25,222 nucleotides of DNA from positions 2,432,483 through 2,457,704 of the forward strand of contig NC_049982.1 in NCBI RefSeq assembly GCF_000003815.2, read 5' to 3'. Source of the stretch: Branchiostoma floridae (taxonomy: Eukaryota > Chordata > Leptocardii > Amphioxiformes > Branchiostomatidae). Position 1 is the stretch's first letter. The number at the start of each line of letters is the position of its first letter. The position numbers were made by a program, and so were the translations under genes. A model generated the notes under the pieces. The model saw only the letters and a program-made list of their open reading frames with translations. It was not told the origin of the DNA and did no database searches. Of this stretch, positions 1 to 9,100 are shown piece after piece.

Positions 1-233
1 TCTGACCGTGATGATCTCCCATTAGCCGTTGGCTGTATTGCAGACTGTATGACTTAGAAGACGACGAAATACACTATAAGAAAGACTAAAATTCGTTCTC
101 TATCTTTAAAATTTGTTGAGTATCTTTCGGACCCCGCAGTTGACGCAAGTGCGGTGGGAGCGCACCTTATCGCAGTGGATCGTCAGCTACAATCCCAGCC
201 TGTAATAAATCTATCACTGCTGCTTTGTGCGCG

Positions 234-1060
234 GAGACCTTGTCATTTGGACCGTCGGGCTCCGGGCGAGGGGGGCACCCGAAAGAATCTTTTAATGACC
301 TTCATTGTCTCCGACGTGACACGACAATTAAGAAGGCAAACGTACATTTTACAAAATAGCCTTTTCTTGCCACAAAAATGTTCAGTTTTTGTTTTAAGAA
401 AGTGATTTGGAACGTCGTGTCTTGAGCGAGTGAGGCACCCGAAAGAATCTTTTAATGACCTGGTTTGTTTTCGATGACACGGCAAGTAAAATGTCAAACG
501 TATATTTCATGAATTAGCTTTTTATTAGCACAAAATTGTTTGCTTACTTATTTTGGGAAAGTCTTGTTATCCTTAACGAACGCGATTTGGACCATCGGGG
601 CTCTAGGCGAGTGAGGCACCCGAAAAATCTTTTAATGACCTGTATTGTCTCCGATGACAAGACAATGAAAAAGGCAAACGTACATTTTCTTGCCACAAAA
701 ATGTTCATATACTTATTTCATGTAATGTTTACTATGCTTAAAGAATGTCATTTGGAACGTAAGGGGCGAGGGGGGCACCCAAAAGAATCTTTTAATTGCC
801 TTCATTGTCTTCGATCGATGACACGACGATTGCACGTCATACAACAATACGACAAGACGAAAGGCAAGCGTACATTTTGTAAATTAGCCTTTTCTTGCTA
901 CTATATTGTTCATATGCGTTTTTTAAAACGTTTACTATGCTTAACAACGTTATTGCGCTGACACGGTGCATGAAAAAGGCAACGTGGGTTAAACTTTTCT
1001 TGCCACAGAGTGTTAGTGTACTTATTTTTACTAGTGTAACATTTACATAATGATTTGCTT
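234..1060. repeat. Diverged tandem array, units of about 160-180 bp
   Basis: The block containing GGCACCCGAAAGAATCTTTT recurs with starts near 281, 441, 622 and 781 (spacings 160, 181 and 159). A fifth partial unit near 960-1060 keeps only the later part (AAAAAGGCAA... TTTTCTTGCCACA). Each unit also carries a TTGTCT(C/T)CGATGACA-like stretch, AAACGTACATTTT and CTTGCCACAAAAATGTT. The short open frames here run through this repeat on both strands and I do not regard them as genes. Units differ by substitutions and indels, so the array is old. Confidence 0.85.
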
Positions 1061-1335
1061 GTCCTTGCCAACATGGACTCAATACAGTGGTTAAAATGTT
1101 ACATGAAAGACTAACTCAAACGGAAAATATCTTTACTTGTCGTGTTATCGGGTACATTTTGGAAAGTAGAACACCTGAGCGACCAAATCTATGCCACCAT
1201 TGCGTTCTACTTTCTGCTTATAATATTCCACCAACAACGAAAGCAAGAAAAAAAAATGATTGATTTGTCCATTCCGACAATCGTACTCCAAGATCTACTT
1301 TGCAATGCAGTCGATTTGCTCTAAAATAGCGTAGA
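1061..1335. other. Unannotated stretch
   Basis: I see no convincing gene, repeat or splice-site-bounded exon here. The sequence is AT-rich and follows directly from the last degenerate unit of the tandem array. Confidence 0.5.
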
Positions 1336-1523
1336 TACCAGATTTAGATTAGACTTGTATATATTGTTTGTTGTCCTCTAGTTGTCTTCCATTCTTACTG
1401 AGTGCAACACGTTTTGTTTAGTTATTCATGTAAGTGGGCCCCCTTGGAAATCTACTGCCAATCAGTTGAAGGGGCTACCAACTTGTCTGGAGATTAATGA
1501 ATAAATAAATAAAGATTTACAGT
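1336..1523 (+). mobile_element. 5'-truncated LINE 3' tail
   Basis: The segment has the layout of a non-LTR retrotransposon 3' end on the plus strand. A T/G-rich run (TTGTATATATTGTTTGTTG) is followed by GTAAGTGGGCCCCCTTGGAAA, then GAAGGGGCTACCAACTTG, and ends in ATTAATGAATAAATAAATAAAG, a short AATAAAT repeat typical of CR1/L2-like tails. There is no coding part, so this would be a dead 5'-truncated insertion. The assignment to a LINE is by pattern recognition, not by alignment. Confidence 0.6.
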
Positions 1524-1870
1524 ACTATACGGAAATGTTCGTTAATTTTCCAAACAAATGTTTTCGTGGCAATTATTGTACATAAAATGTTCGTTGCATG
1601 ACAAAGTTGGGAAACATAAAGTTTGCACGTTTCCACACGGGGTTTAGCATTTGGCAAGTGTTTCTACGACAGGTGGTCGGTGTCGCCATTCCATTGTCCA
1701 GAGCTGATAAAAATCTCCTCGAAGAGATAAGGAATCTGCCCAAAGGCGAGAATGGAGACAGTAAATCGCAGGTCGTATAAATGTTCGAATTTCTTACTGA
1801 CCTGTTTTCTTGCCTTTTGTTTTAGACACCATTCTTGCACAGTAAATACAATCTGCATAAGACCGTAAGG
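1524..1870. other. Unannotated stretch
   Basis: Nothing supportable is seen. Two overlapping open frames on opposite strands at 1598-1858 lack splice context and familiar motifs. Confidence 0.4.
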
Positions 1871-2300
1871 CTTGATTCACACTCATGGGGACGGACCCCT
1901 GCTCTTTTTAACAAGTGCGGTGGACTATCTAACGCACTTAAACACGGATCTTTCGCTTCTCTCAAATCTCAAACTAATACTGAGCAAAGCCCTCTATAAG
2001 GGCATCTCACTCAGGGGAGGTGCAGGTCCGTGCGGCCGGTGGCGCGATAACAAAAAAGAGTGCAAGGTGCAGCAAACAATAAACCGAAGAAGAAAAAAAA
2101 AAAGGACGTTTGTGATCATGAGTGACTATGTACATGGCCGCCGGTAACCCCGATTTACAACCGGGAGATGGGGTGGCCACCGTTCTCTCTTGGGAACTTA
2201 TGAGAGAAAAGAGTTAAGTACAATCCACAGGGACACAGCATTCGGGCTTGCTCCGGATTCCAACATGGAATCTTTGGGTTCTAAATCACCAAAATTAAAC
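1871..2300. mobile_element. Degenerate interspersed-repeat remnant
   Basis: The text CTGCTCTTTTTAACAAGTG followed by GGACTATCTAACGCACTTAA, and further on ACAGCATTCGGGCTTGCTCCGG, resembles a dispersed repeat common in marine invertebrate genomes. That repeat ends in a tRNA-like GATTCGAAC block, here decayed to GGATTCCAACATGG. No ends or target-site duplication can be drawn. Call made from memory of the repeat style only. Confidence 0.3.
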
Positions 2301-2480
2301 ACAATACCACCTTTACAGCTCCTTCTGATACTTAACGTAACCACCTTGCCTCGAAAACACAGTCAAACGCGAGATATACGTACATTCTACCCCTGTATAT
2401 ACTCGTACGATTCAAGTGACGTCACAGAGAAATTAAATGTAAAACGTACGCCAAAAATAGTTACTCAAGCAACTGGATAT

Positions 2481-2531
2481 GGTTTTGAAACGGTCAGACG
2501 TTTCGGATAGAATCCACTATCCTTCGTCAGA
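2481..2531 (-). ncRNA. Hammerhead-ribozyme-like core in a Penelope-type fragment
   Basis: On the minus strand, CTGACGA (2530-2524) matches the hammerhead CUGANGA core. It is followed by a perfect 6-bp stem, GGATAG (2522-2517) with CTATCC (2510-2505), around a 6-nt loop. Then comes GAA (2504-2502) and a 3-bp stem, ACG with CGT, closing a TCTGAC loop, followed by T at the cleavage position. This order is that of a type I hammerhead with a minimal stem III, known from Penelope-like retroelements. Two weaknesses: one extra A sits between the core and stem II, and stem I pairs poorly. It is probably a decayed copy. No reverse transcriptase is present nearby. Confidence 0.45.
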
Positions 2532-2832
2532 CACTAAAATGTAAAACGTAGCAATGCGACAACAGTGCTCTTTCCATCGTTGTGCGATTGTTTGAGATAG
2601 GCCGTGGTCTGCAAACCTCGCCCAATGTGAAATCGTAAATTTCCAGAAAAAAAATCGATTTCTTTTTTCAGGTGAAGAACGAATTCGTCTGAAAGGTTTG
2701 ACCGCGAAAACAAAATAACCTGCAAGTTTCCATCGTACTCATTGGACCTTACGTAGGTGCTCACCATTTAGAGACACGCTACATCAATGTATACAAAGGC
2801 CGAAACATTCAGCCTTAGTAAATTTTATGGAT

Positions 2833-3018
2833 AAGGCCCCTTTCCAGTAGACGGCGATCGCGCTGCGCTCTCACTGCGACCTAAATAGGATATGTGTAAC
2901 ATTCACTTTCACACCGGGTATATCATACAAAGCGAAAACGTGTGACTGTGAGGACAACAAAACACAAAGTGTAAAAAGATTCGTTTCTTTTCTATTCAAT
3001 TCGTTGATCGATACGTAA
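2833..3018 (+). mobile_element. MITE family A, copy 1 (one end missing)
   Basis: It begins AAGGCCCCTTTCCAGTAGAC and continues with GGCGATCGCGCTGCGCTCTC then ACTGCGACCTAAATAGGA. The same terminus is found inverted at 7325-7376 and again at 11941-11998. Its interior (TTTCACACCGGGTATATCAT, GTGTGACTGTGAGGACAACA) is the reverse complement of the interior of the 7.3-kb copy. The far terminus with its inverted GAGCGC block is not seen after ~3018, so this copy looks truncated. Non-autonomous, no coding capacity. Confidence 0.8.
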
Positions 3019-3094
3019 AACACTAACCCCCCACAGTCAACATGACGAGAGAACTCCGAAAATTGAAAAAAAACATGGTGTTCTTTGTTAGCGC

Positions 3095-3460
3095 TGGGCG
3101 AAGTTGTAGAATTGACAATCCAGATATGATAGATGTGGCAGTAGTGGTGTAGCCATGAGTATAGGTGTAGAAGTGACAGTCTAGTTATGATGAATATAGT
3201 TTTTGACGTGACACTTGTGTGGGGTAGTCATGAGTGTTGTTGTAGAAGTGACAGTCTAGTTATGTTTGATGGGCGTAGTTGTAGACGTGACAAAAGGGTG
3301 GTAGTTTTGAGTGTAGGTGCAGAAGTGACAGTCTAGAAATGTATGATGGATGTAGACCCGGCACTGGTGGGGTGTTGATGTAGATGCCGAATTGACACTC
3401 TTAAGTATGATGGATGTAATTGTAGACGTGACACTAGTCTGGTAGCCACGCTGTGGATAC
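3095..3460. repeat. Minisatellite, about 75 bp unit
   Basis: GTAGAAGTGACAGTCTAGTTATG-like text recurs near 3170, 3243 and 3320 (spacings about 74-76), with further diverged units before (GAATTGACAATCC, 3108) and after (GAATTGACACTC, 3388). Alternating half-units read GTAGTTGTAGACGTGACA. The 100-residue minus-strand frame across it (rich in Ser, Thr and His) is a product of the repeat. Confidence 0.8.
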
Positions 3461-4205
3461 GAGCGTATAAAGCAGACTGGCGACACTTTGTGCACTTCTT
3501 GCACACAGGGCATACGTGAAAAAATGACTATAAGGTTTTGATACCATTGTCGCTTCAATTACTGTTACAACATTTTTGGTCTCTACTTTAAAAATTCAGG
3601 CACCCGTAAATCATCAAAATTGAACAAAACTTAAATTACAGTTAGCAAGTATTTTGTAAAAAAAAAAGTACTACAGAGGTGCACAAAGTGGCCTTGTATC
3701 ACTCACAAAGCTGGCAACCAGACTAAAATCAACGATACTAGCGTTGCTTTTGTACAACAAGAGCTGACACACATCATTTTATCTTGAACAGAATGTCTTT
3801 TTTTTCTCCTTGGAAATAAGCAGAATAGCATTGCGATCCCTGGTGTTAACCATAGACTATACTTGATTTGAACTCATACGTGTTTGCGTAGTACCAAAGA
3901 TCGATATTCAAGAGCTCGATGTCCTTTTCGTTTACCCGCGTTCCTTAATCGTTTAAGAGAACAAAAAAGTAAGGACAAAGGAAACTCCAAGGATAGTGTT
4001 GTACATTTGTGTCGCTTACTGATAAGTAAACGAATTGGCAAACCATAATGCGCTTCGTTTGATAGTTAGACCAAAGACAAAATCGGAACTGTAACGAATC
4101 AAATATTATAAATTTCCCAGCCATTGATAAAGATGTGTGTCTTCTGTTAATAGGTCTCTTCTGTTCATATCTATTTATGCTAGGGTCACATTTGATTTTT
4201 TGGGC
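3461..4205. other. No gene seen
   Basis: AT-rich sequence with several short poly-A/T runs and no exon-like open frame, clear repeat or transposon terminus that I can support. A small inverted repeat (CCATTTCCTTTTGTA near 4213 against AGTAAAAGGAAATGG near 4273) lies just beyond it at the edge of the SINE. Confidence 0.5.
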
Positions 4206-4299
4206 TCATAATGCCATTTCCTTTTGTACCGCGTCGTTTGTACCATCGGCGGCACAGACGACCCAATATACTAGTAAAAGGAAATGGTCAGCAGAAGTG

Positions 4300-4562
4300 C
4301 ATTCATGATGAGTCAAACAAATGCCCATAAAGCCTGGTATGGAGCCTACATCGAACGTCGCTCTAGTTTCGGGCCTGTACCGGGAAAATTCCCGTCGCTC
4401 TTTCTTATTGCAAGCACAGTGAATAGTGAGCTTATAACGTCCCGTTCTAAGGACTGCAGTCCTTCCTGTAGCGTGCATGTCGGGTGTGCGACACAGCCGG
4501 TATCGAACTCACGGCTTCTAGTCCCAGACTCAGGGTCGATAAGCACTGGACTACGCGCCCTA
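4300..4562 (-). mobile_element. tRNA-derived SINE
   Basis: Read on the minus strand from 4562, a tRNA-like head starts GGGCGCG, then TAGTCCAGTGC (4553-4543), which fits a polymerase III A box. After about 33 nt comes GAGTTCGATACC (4510-4499), a good B box. The head is followed by a unique body that includes CGACGGGAATTTTCCCGGTA. The 3' limit is uncertain; I stop where recognisable body text ends. The open frames on both strands here are by-products. What the polymerase III boxes show is structure only; activity is not implied. Confidence 0.65.
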
Positions 4563-4639
4563 TATTCCTATAAGATCATCCAGATAACAATGACTAGGGG
4601 GGGGCAACTCGTGCACATGTTTCTAGAGGCGATCGCACA

Positions 4640-5060
4640 GCTTACAAAATGACACTGAGGACAAGGCCAGGCTAGATATGTATTCTAGGTGCAAAACTTA
4701 CAGTTGTAAACTAAGGACAACGAAATGTAATCTAAGGAAAAGGAAAATGGTTGCAAGCTAAGATTTGAATAAGAAAACGAGAACGCTAAAGCTTGTTGTT
4801 CAAGGATGTAAGTCAAGTACTTGTATACCAAACTATGAGCACAAAGCTTGTACGTGTAGACAAGTCTATACGCAAAGGACTGTATCCTCAGGACAAGGTA
4901 AATGTCTAAGTAGTCTAACTATAGACATGCCAGGTTCCTTTTAAGTCATGACAAGACAATGGGCTTGTAAACTTAAGACGAGACAAACGAGTAGATTCTA
5001 AGGCCAAGGCAGATGCACATAAACCAAGGACAAGGTTTTTTGCATGCTAGCAAAACAAAG
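4640..5060. repeat. Degenerate AAGGACAAG-rich simple region
   Basis: CTAAGGACAA, AAGGACAAGG, TCTAAGGAAAAGG, TCAGGACAAGG, CTAAGGCCAAGG and CCAAGGACAAGG recur irregularly. The spacing is variable, so this is either a very old minisatellite or a purine-biased region. Confidence 0.45.
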
Positions 5061-5162
5061 ACATCGCTGGCATGAAGTGTAGAGGACGAAACAAAACGTA
5101 TGGAACACTGCTCAACATGATGTCAGTAAACTAAACTAGAAATGTAAAATGTGGTCAGTATA

Positions 5163-5217
5163 GATGATAGTTTATATGTTACATGGCAGTGAGTGAGATG
5201 ATAGTTTATATGTTACG
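5163..5217. repeat. 34-bp tandem duplication
   Basis: GATGATAGTTTATATGTTAC begins at 5163 and again at 5197, followed by ATGGCAG in the first copy and GTGGCAG in the second. Confidence 0.85.
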
Positions 5218-5268
5218 TGGCAGAGTTTGCTTACTAGCTTTGTGTAACGTAGTGAGGCAGAAACTTAC

Positions 5269-5338
5269 CGGCTGCAGAGTAGGAGAAGAACAACGCCAGG
5301 CCCGTCAGAAGCAGCCACGAGCCTCCCTGTACAGACAT
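5269..5338 (-). CDS. First coding exon of a secreted or membrane protein (signal peptide)
   Basis: The minus strand has ATG at 5338 with a purine (G) at -3. It opens 23 codons that read MSVQGGSWLLLTGLALFFSY then SAA, and stops at a textbook donor: ...GCAGCCG|GTAAGTTT (GT at 5268-5267). The peptide is a classic signal sequence: short polar start, a Leu/Phe-rich core, small residues at the end. The exon ends in phase 1, the usual phase between a signal peptide and an extracellular module. Downstream exons should lie at lower coordinates or beyond the left edge; I found none I could support, so the product is unknown. The whole exon is 70 nt, and a chance signal-like ORF with a perfect donor cannot be excluded. 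Confidence 0.5.
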
Positions 5339-5789
5339 GTCTGCGGGTATCCCTGGGCCGCGTGCGGTGTAGCCTACCCACAAAGATTATCTTAGAGTCA
5401 GCAAAGTTGGGCTATCTCCTACTAAACTGTATCTTATAATAAAAGCTACAGGTACGTTGTCGCGTGTCCCCAGAATTCGGTCGGTCACCAGTGCCGTCCC
5501 AAGACCAACTTTTCGGTCCCGTCCGAGTTGAAAGGTAGGTTTGAATACGTGCAGGGGTGACGCGAGGGGTTCAATTGGCGTAATAATGACGCCGGAAGGC
5601 AAGGCTGCTTACAAAATTATGATTCCACGGAATGTTCACAAATCATTGATTGTAAAAGAAGAGTCAAGACGTTGTTGCACAAGCTCTTTGGATATTTTAC
5701 TGTTGACAATACTAATAGTAGGCGAATCAGGCTGTTCTAAATGTAGTGCATGAGAGAAATATTTTGGTAATTAGAAAATTTCGTTTCAT
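5339..5789. other. No gene seen; possible promoter side of the signal-peptide exon
   Basis: GC is higher near 5339-5380 (CTGGGCCGCGTGCGG), which fits a 5' UTR or promoter for the minus-strand exon at 5269-5338. No TATA box is obvious. The short open frames further right overlap each other on both strands and lack motifs. Confidence 0.35.
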
Positions 5790-6270
5790 CCCCTGCAGCA
5801 ATGAGCGCATGTCGTTTGATTCTAATGGGTTGTGCACAGAAAGGTCGCTGACATTCTTGATTGTCAAAGTGTGTGCTCAAATTTTCCTCTTAACAACATT
5901 TTGTCATAATTATTGTCAACGATGATTATTACAATGGTCTAGGCAGATTTGTGATATTGTAAAGAAAGCGAGGACTTCATGTCTAGTGATGGCAAAGTTT
6001 CTGTACCCCGAAGCGACGACCGAAGACCGGTTGTAGATTGACCAAGGTCACATGGGAGGGGTATTCTTTCATTATCAACGTGTGTGCTTGGGTTTCCCTC
6101 TATATTATACGTTGGCATTTAATGCAACAGCGGACACTGTAATGGTTACAATATTTTAGGCCACTATATGTTCCAGCGTAGAATATAGGCTTTTTTTGGA
6201 ATGACGAAGTTTCAAACCCCCCAAGCGATCGGAGCGGACTAGTTTAGCAAGGTTCGGAGGACGAAGGAAG
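5790..6270. repeat. Diverged direct duplication, offset about 213 bp
   Basis: GTGTGTGCTCAAATTTTCCTCT near 5868 matches GTGTGTGCTTGGGTTTCCCTCT near 6081. The blocks that follow also align: TTACAATGGTCTAGGC with TTACAATATTTTAGGC, and GGCAAAGTTTCTGTACCCCGAAGCGA with GACGAAGTTTCAAACCCCCCAAGCGA. Similarity is partial but collinear over roughly 200 bp, so this is an old tandem duplication of a non-coding segment. Confidence 0.6.
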
Positions 6271-6650
6271 GGGTGGGGGGGGGGGGGCACGATTTCACGC
6301 GTAAGAACTTCAGATACAGACGCAGATAAGACTTACGGACACCAGCAGAAAGTCTGAGGATTTGAATTATCGTAGTTTCTATGATTTTACAAGTGTGGAT
6401 ACAAGTGGCGACTAGAGCGAGCTAATAACACGTACTGAGATCAGTTGGAACAGCCCAGGAGTTGCGTAATAATGACTGTTCGCCCGCCGGGGACACGAGC
6501 CTGTGATGGACGGGTTGGCAAAAGGTCGGTCAAAATGTCGGCATGATGCAAATGTCACGCGCCGCAACCGCTTGTACAAGCCGATCTCACCAACGATTGC
6601 GCCTTTGTCTCGTATTGTACTTATTGTGTTCTATTGTACTGCGTTGTAGT
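6271..6650. other. No gene seen; G-run at 6275-6288
   Basis: Apart from the long G run (GGGTGGGGGGGGGGGGG) nothing is recognised. A donor-like GTAAGTC on the minus strand near 6333 has no open frame with a start next to it. Confidence 0.4.
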
Positions 6651-6655
6651 GAGTA

Positions 6656-6684
6656 CTTGTGTGTGTGTGTGTGAGTGAGTGTGA
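6656..6684. repeat. (TG)n microsatellite
   Basis: TTGTGTGTGTGTGTGTGAGTGAGTGTGAG is a short dinucleotide run that decays into GAGT. Confidence 0.9.
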
Positions 6685-6908
6685 GGGTATGGCACAGGTT
6701 GTTCCCAAATGACCTCTCGGGGGTAAAACTGGCAAACAGGCCAGGACGCGTCGCCTTTTGCTGCTGACCCGAGTGGGCCATCGCGTGCCCAGGACGAGGT
6801 GACGGGGCGGCGATTATTTCGTCCACGCACATCGTGGTTACCCCCTGCTGTTTCAGAAGAAAGACTGAGGGTTGTCTGTTTACCTGTTCTGACGGCACCC
6901 ACACCTTC

Positions 6909-7097
6909 TCTCCAAGCAGAGGTTAGGCTCCGGATTTTAACGTTTTTTTAGTCGTTTTTATCGGGCTTTCTATTTTGTCATTTTTCTTGAAGTACGCCAG
7001 CTGACACAGCAAGATAAGATACAAAATAGAAAGCCCGATAAAAACGACTAACAAAGAACGTTAAAAAAACAGCGGGAGCCTAACCTATACTTGGAGA
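6909..7097. mobile_element. Foldback MITE with about 65-bp inverted arms
   Basis: The left arm starts TCTCCAAGCAGAGGTTAGG (6909) and contains GTCGTTTTTATCGGGCTTTC then TATTTTGT, ending at 6978. The right arm (7021-7097) is its reverse complement, starting ACAAAATAGAAAGCCCGATA and ending CCTAACCTATACTTGGAGA. The ~42-bp loop between them is unique. The arms are near-identical apart from small indels, so the insertion is fairly young. No target-site duplication could be defined with confidence. There is no coding capacity. The transcript of either strand would form a very stable hairpin. Confidence 0.85.
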
Positions 7098-7109
7098 TTA
7101 ACCCACGCC

Positions 7110-7378
7110 ACAATACGGCGCTCTCACTTCGACCTTAATACGGCCTTTATAATCTACTAGGACGGCGCTCACTCTGCGACCTCAAATTTGACAGATTGCT
7201 CAACGAATTGTATAGAAAAGAGACAAATCTTTTTTCAGACTTTGTGTGTGTTGTTGTCTTCTCAGTCACACTTTAACGTTAACATTCGTATGATATACCC
7301 AGTGTGAAAGTAAGGTTACACAGATCCTATTTAGGTCGCAGTGAGAGCGCAGCGCGATCGCCGTCTAGTGCAAAGGAG
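7110..7378 (-). mobile_element. MITE family A, copy 2 (inverted)
   Basis: The right end reads AGGTCGCAGTGAGAGCGCAG then CGCGATCGCCGTCTAGTGCAAAGG (up to 7376), the reverse complement of the start of copy 1 at 2833. The left end near 7158 reads CTACTAGGACGGCGCTCACTC then TGCGACC, the inverted partner. The interior (TCACACTTTAACGTTAACAT, GATATACCCAGTGTGAAAGT) matches copy 1 in reverse. A second terminus-like piece, ACAATACGGCGCTCTCACTTC (7111-7131), suggests either a nested or a partly duplicated end. Confidence 0.8.
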
Positions 7379-7757
7379 ATTTTACTGACTAGGCGGCAGT
7401 ACAAGCGACCCTTTACAAAAGAAAAGACCCAATTCCGTCTTTATGAGCCAAAAAAGGCGGATGAAAGGCCCAGAGAGCCATAATTTTTTTACATATGAGT
7501 GATCATATCAGCTGACAATGCTTGAGATCAAAAAGAAGATTATGTGAAATAACAGAGATGAAGAATCTACCGTTTGGGAACCCAAGCTCTACCTCCCTTA
7601 TTACCACTCAGAGGATGCCATTCATGTAATCACAGAAATCTTTATTGACACAAGAAAAGTACAGCGACTTTTGTAAGTTCTTATTTAAAGTACATATAAT
7701 CAGACATATACGAATATCTATAGATATTGATAGGTCAACATGTTGTCAAGTCTGTCT
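7379..7757. other. No gene seen; short shared fragment
   Basis: TTTTTTTACATATGAGTG followed by GCTGACAAT (7487-7520) recurs at 10347-10379 as TTTTTACATATGAGTG ... ACTGACAAT, so both are bits of one old dispersed repeat. Nothing else is identified. Confidence 0.4.
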
Positions 7758-7996
7758 ATAATGCCCCTGTCACATTTGGCGAAGATCGGTCGGACGACGA
7801 GTCTGCGGCAATCGCCCGAGCCTCGCTTATGATAATAACTTTATTGCACAACAATTGTGCAAGGTACAAAGTATGGCTTATATGTGACAGGGATGGTTTT
7901 CAGGTGAAAAATACGTGTACCCTCTGTCTAATGTTAAATATGGCTGATCTTCCATCGATACGCCCGAAGATCGTGGATAATGTGACAGGGGTATAG
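7758..7996. mobile_element. MITE family B with CCCCTGTCACAT termini, containing a nested fragment
   Basis: The left end is ATAATGCCCCTGTCACATTT (7759-7778) and the right end is the inverted GGATAATGTGACAGGGGTAT (7975-7994). Inside, 7829-7880 carries AACTTTATTGCACAACAATT then GTGCAAGGTACAAAGTATGGC. This is also found, diverged, at 12045-12094 outside any such element, so it is probably a separate insertion. Directly after it TATATGTGACAGGG repeats the terminal motif, so the right side may be duplicated. The 89-residue frame across the element is not a gene. Confidence 0.75.
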
Positions 7997-8299
7997 GGCA
8001 TTCCTAATGACGACACAAGTCCACCAGCCTGTTCTCTTGCAATCATCATATGCGTCACAGCCATTATTCTGTTAGAGAACGGTCATTGTCCGGTTTTAGT
8101 ACTGTCTTTATCCTGATTATAACGGACGGTGGAACTGCACACAAATAAGGGGAGGCGTATGGCAGGGTTCAAATGTCAAATTGAATGGGAAAAGTTGATC
8201 CTTTCAATGTATACAGCTGTTGAAAAAAGGGCTTGTTACATGAGCAGGCACCCTCGCACGTACACACAAAATCTCACACATGTTAGTCATGTACAAACT

Positions 8300-8325
8300 C
8301 ACACATACACACATTTACACACACT

Positions 8326-8392
<67 letters not shown>

Positions 8393-8402
8393 ACACACAC
8401 AT
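8300..8402. repeat. (AC)n microsatellite
   Basis: A long, nearly perfect CA run follows a region of CACATACACA-type imperfect units. The His/Thr-rich frame through it is an artefact. Confidence 0.95.
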
Positions 8403-8490
8403 ATAAAACACATACATACTAGTATAGTATATACTCACAGTCACACATAAACAGACATTGTACGTACTGTCTGTACTAAATCTGTATCAT

Positions 8491-8523
8491 ACGAGTTATC
8501 CTGTCACGAGTTATCCTGTCACG
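8491..8523. repeat. 15-bp perfect tandem duplication
   Basis: ACGAGTTATCCTGTC occurs at 8491-8505 and 8506-8520 and is followed by ACG. Confidence 0.9.
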
Positions 8524-8706
8524 TACCATTTCCATGTGAATTGTCAAATGACCCGCGTAATTCAATACGCATATGCCTTATTCTTTGCCGTAATTGTCAT
8601 GAAGACGCCCTGACACACGGGTCGCGCCCTACGTAAGGACCCAGCGGGAGGGGATGTGGCCGTGACGGTACCTGGCGTTGATCTATAGTGTACAGGTGTG
8701 CCCTGT

Positions 8707-8745
8707 GAACTGATAGGTATATTTTTCAGGCATGGCCTGTCATAA
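8707..8745 (+). repeat. Dispersed repeat fragment, paralogue at 9676-9714
   Basis: AACTGATAGGTATATTTTTC then AGGCATGGCCTGTCATA here matches GACCTGATAGTATGTTTTTC then AGGTATGGCCTGTCATA at 9676-9714. The match on the left ends almost exactly where the 8743-9100 element begins, as expected if that element inserted into one copy of an older repeat. Confidence 0.6.
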
Positions 8746-9100
8746 GCTAAGGACACAACCCGCCGTACGTGCAAATACGTGCTGTCTACGTGCCAAAACG
8801 TGGGCAATCTTTTGGGATCCGTAAGTGGTGAGTACCGCCTCCGTACGAACTCGCAGGGAATCCGATGGATTTTGAAGCACGCCGTACAACTTAACGTGCA
8901 GGCAAAACATTTTTGTGCCATCGGGCTGCGGATTCGCCCCCCGTACGTGCCAGTACGGGCGACGCGCCTGCCCTGTACAGCCTGAACGTTTTCAGAAATA
9001 CGTGGCGGACGTGCCCCCCCCTCCCCCACAATTACAACTACAACAACAACAACAAATGTACGGACAAACTGCACATATCGCGGGTTGTGCCCTTAGCTAT
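8743..9100. mobile_element. MITE family C, with ACGTG subterminal repeats
   Basis: The left end TAAGCTAAGGACACAACCCG (8743) pairs with the right end, whose reverse complement from 9100 is ATAGCTAAGGGCACAACCCG. The inverted match continues to about 30 bp. Between them are eight ACGTGC/ACGTGG motifs in clusters near both ends (for example GTACGTGCAAATACGTGC near 8765), the pattern of subterminal transposase-binding repeats in hAT- or CACTA-type elements. The target-site duplication is unclear. The 170-residue minus-strand frame over this stretch has no protein-like features. Confidence 0.75.

Noticed and set aside
2534-2767. Minus-strand 77-residue frame (YDGNLQVILFSRSNLSDEFV region)
   Set aside because: It reads somewhat like a folded domain, but there is no acceptor or donor in phase and no motif that I recognise; it lies between two repeats.
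3256-3558. 100-residue minus-strand frame
   Set aside because: It runs through the ~75-bp minisatellite and reflects its unit.
4206-4652. 122- and 90-residue frames on opposite strands
   Set aside because: Explained by the tRNA-derived SINE.
8129-8422. His/Thr-rich open frames through CA repeats (also 9790-10124 and 20565-21092)
   Set aside because: Dinucleotide repeats keep frames open on both strands; no start context, splice sites or complexity outside the repeat.
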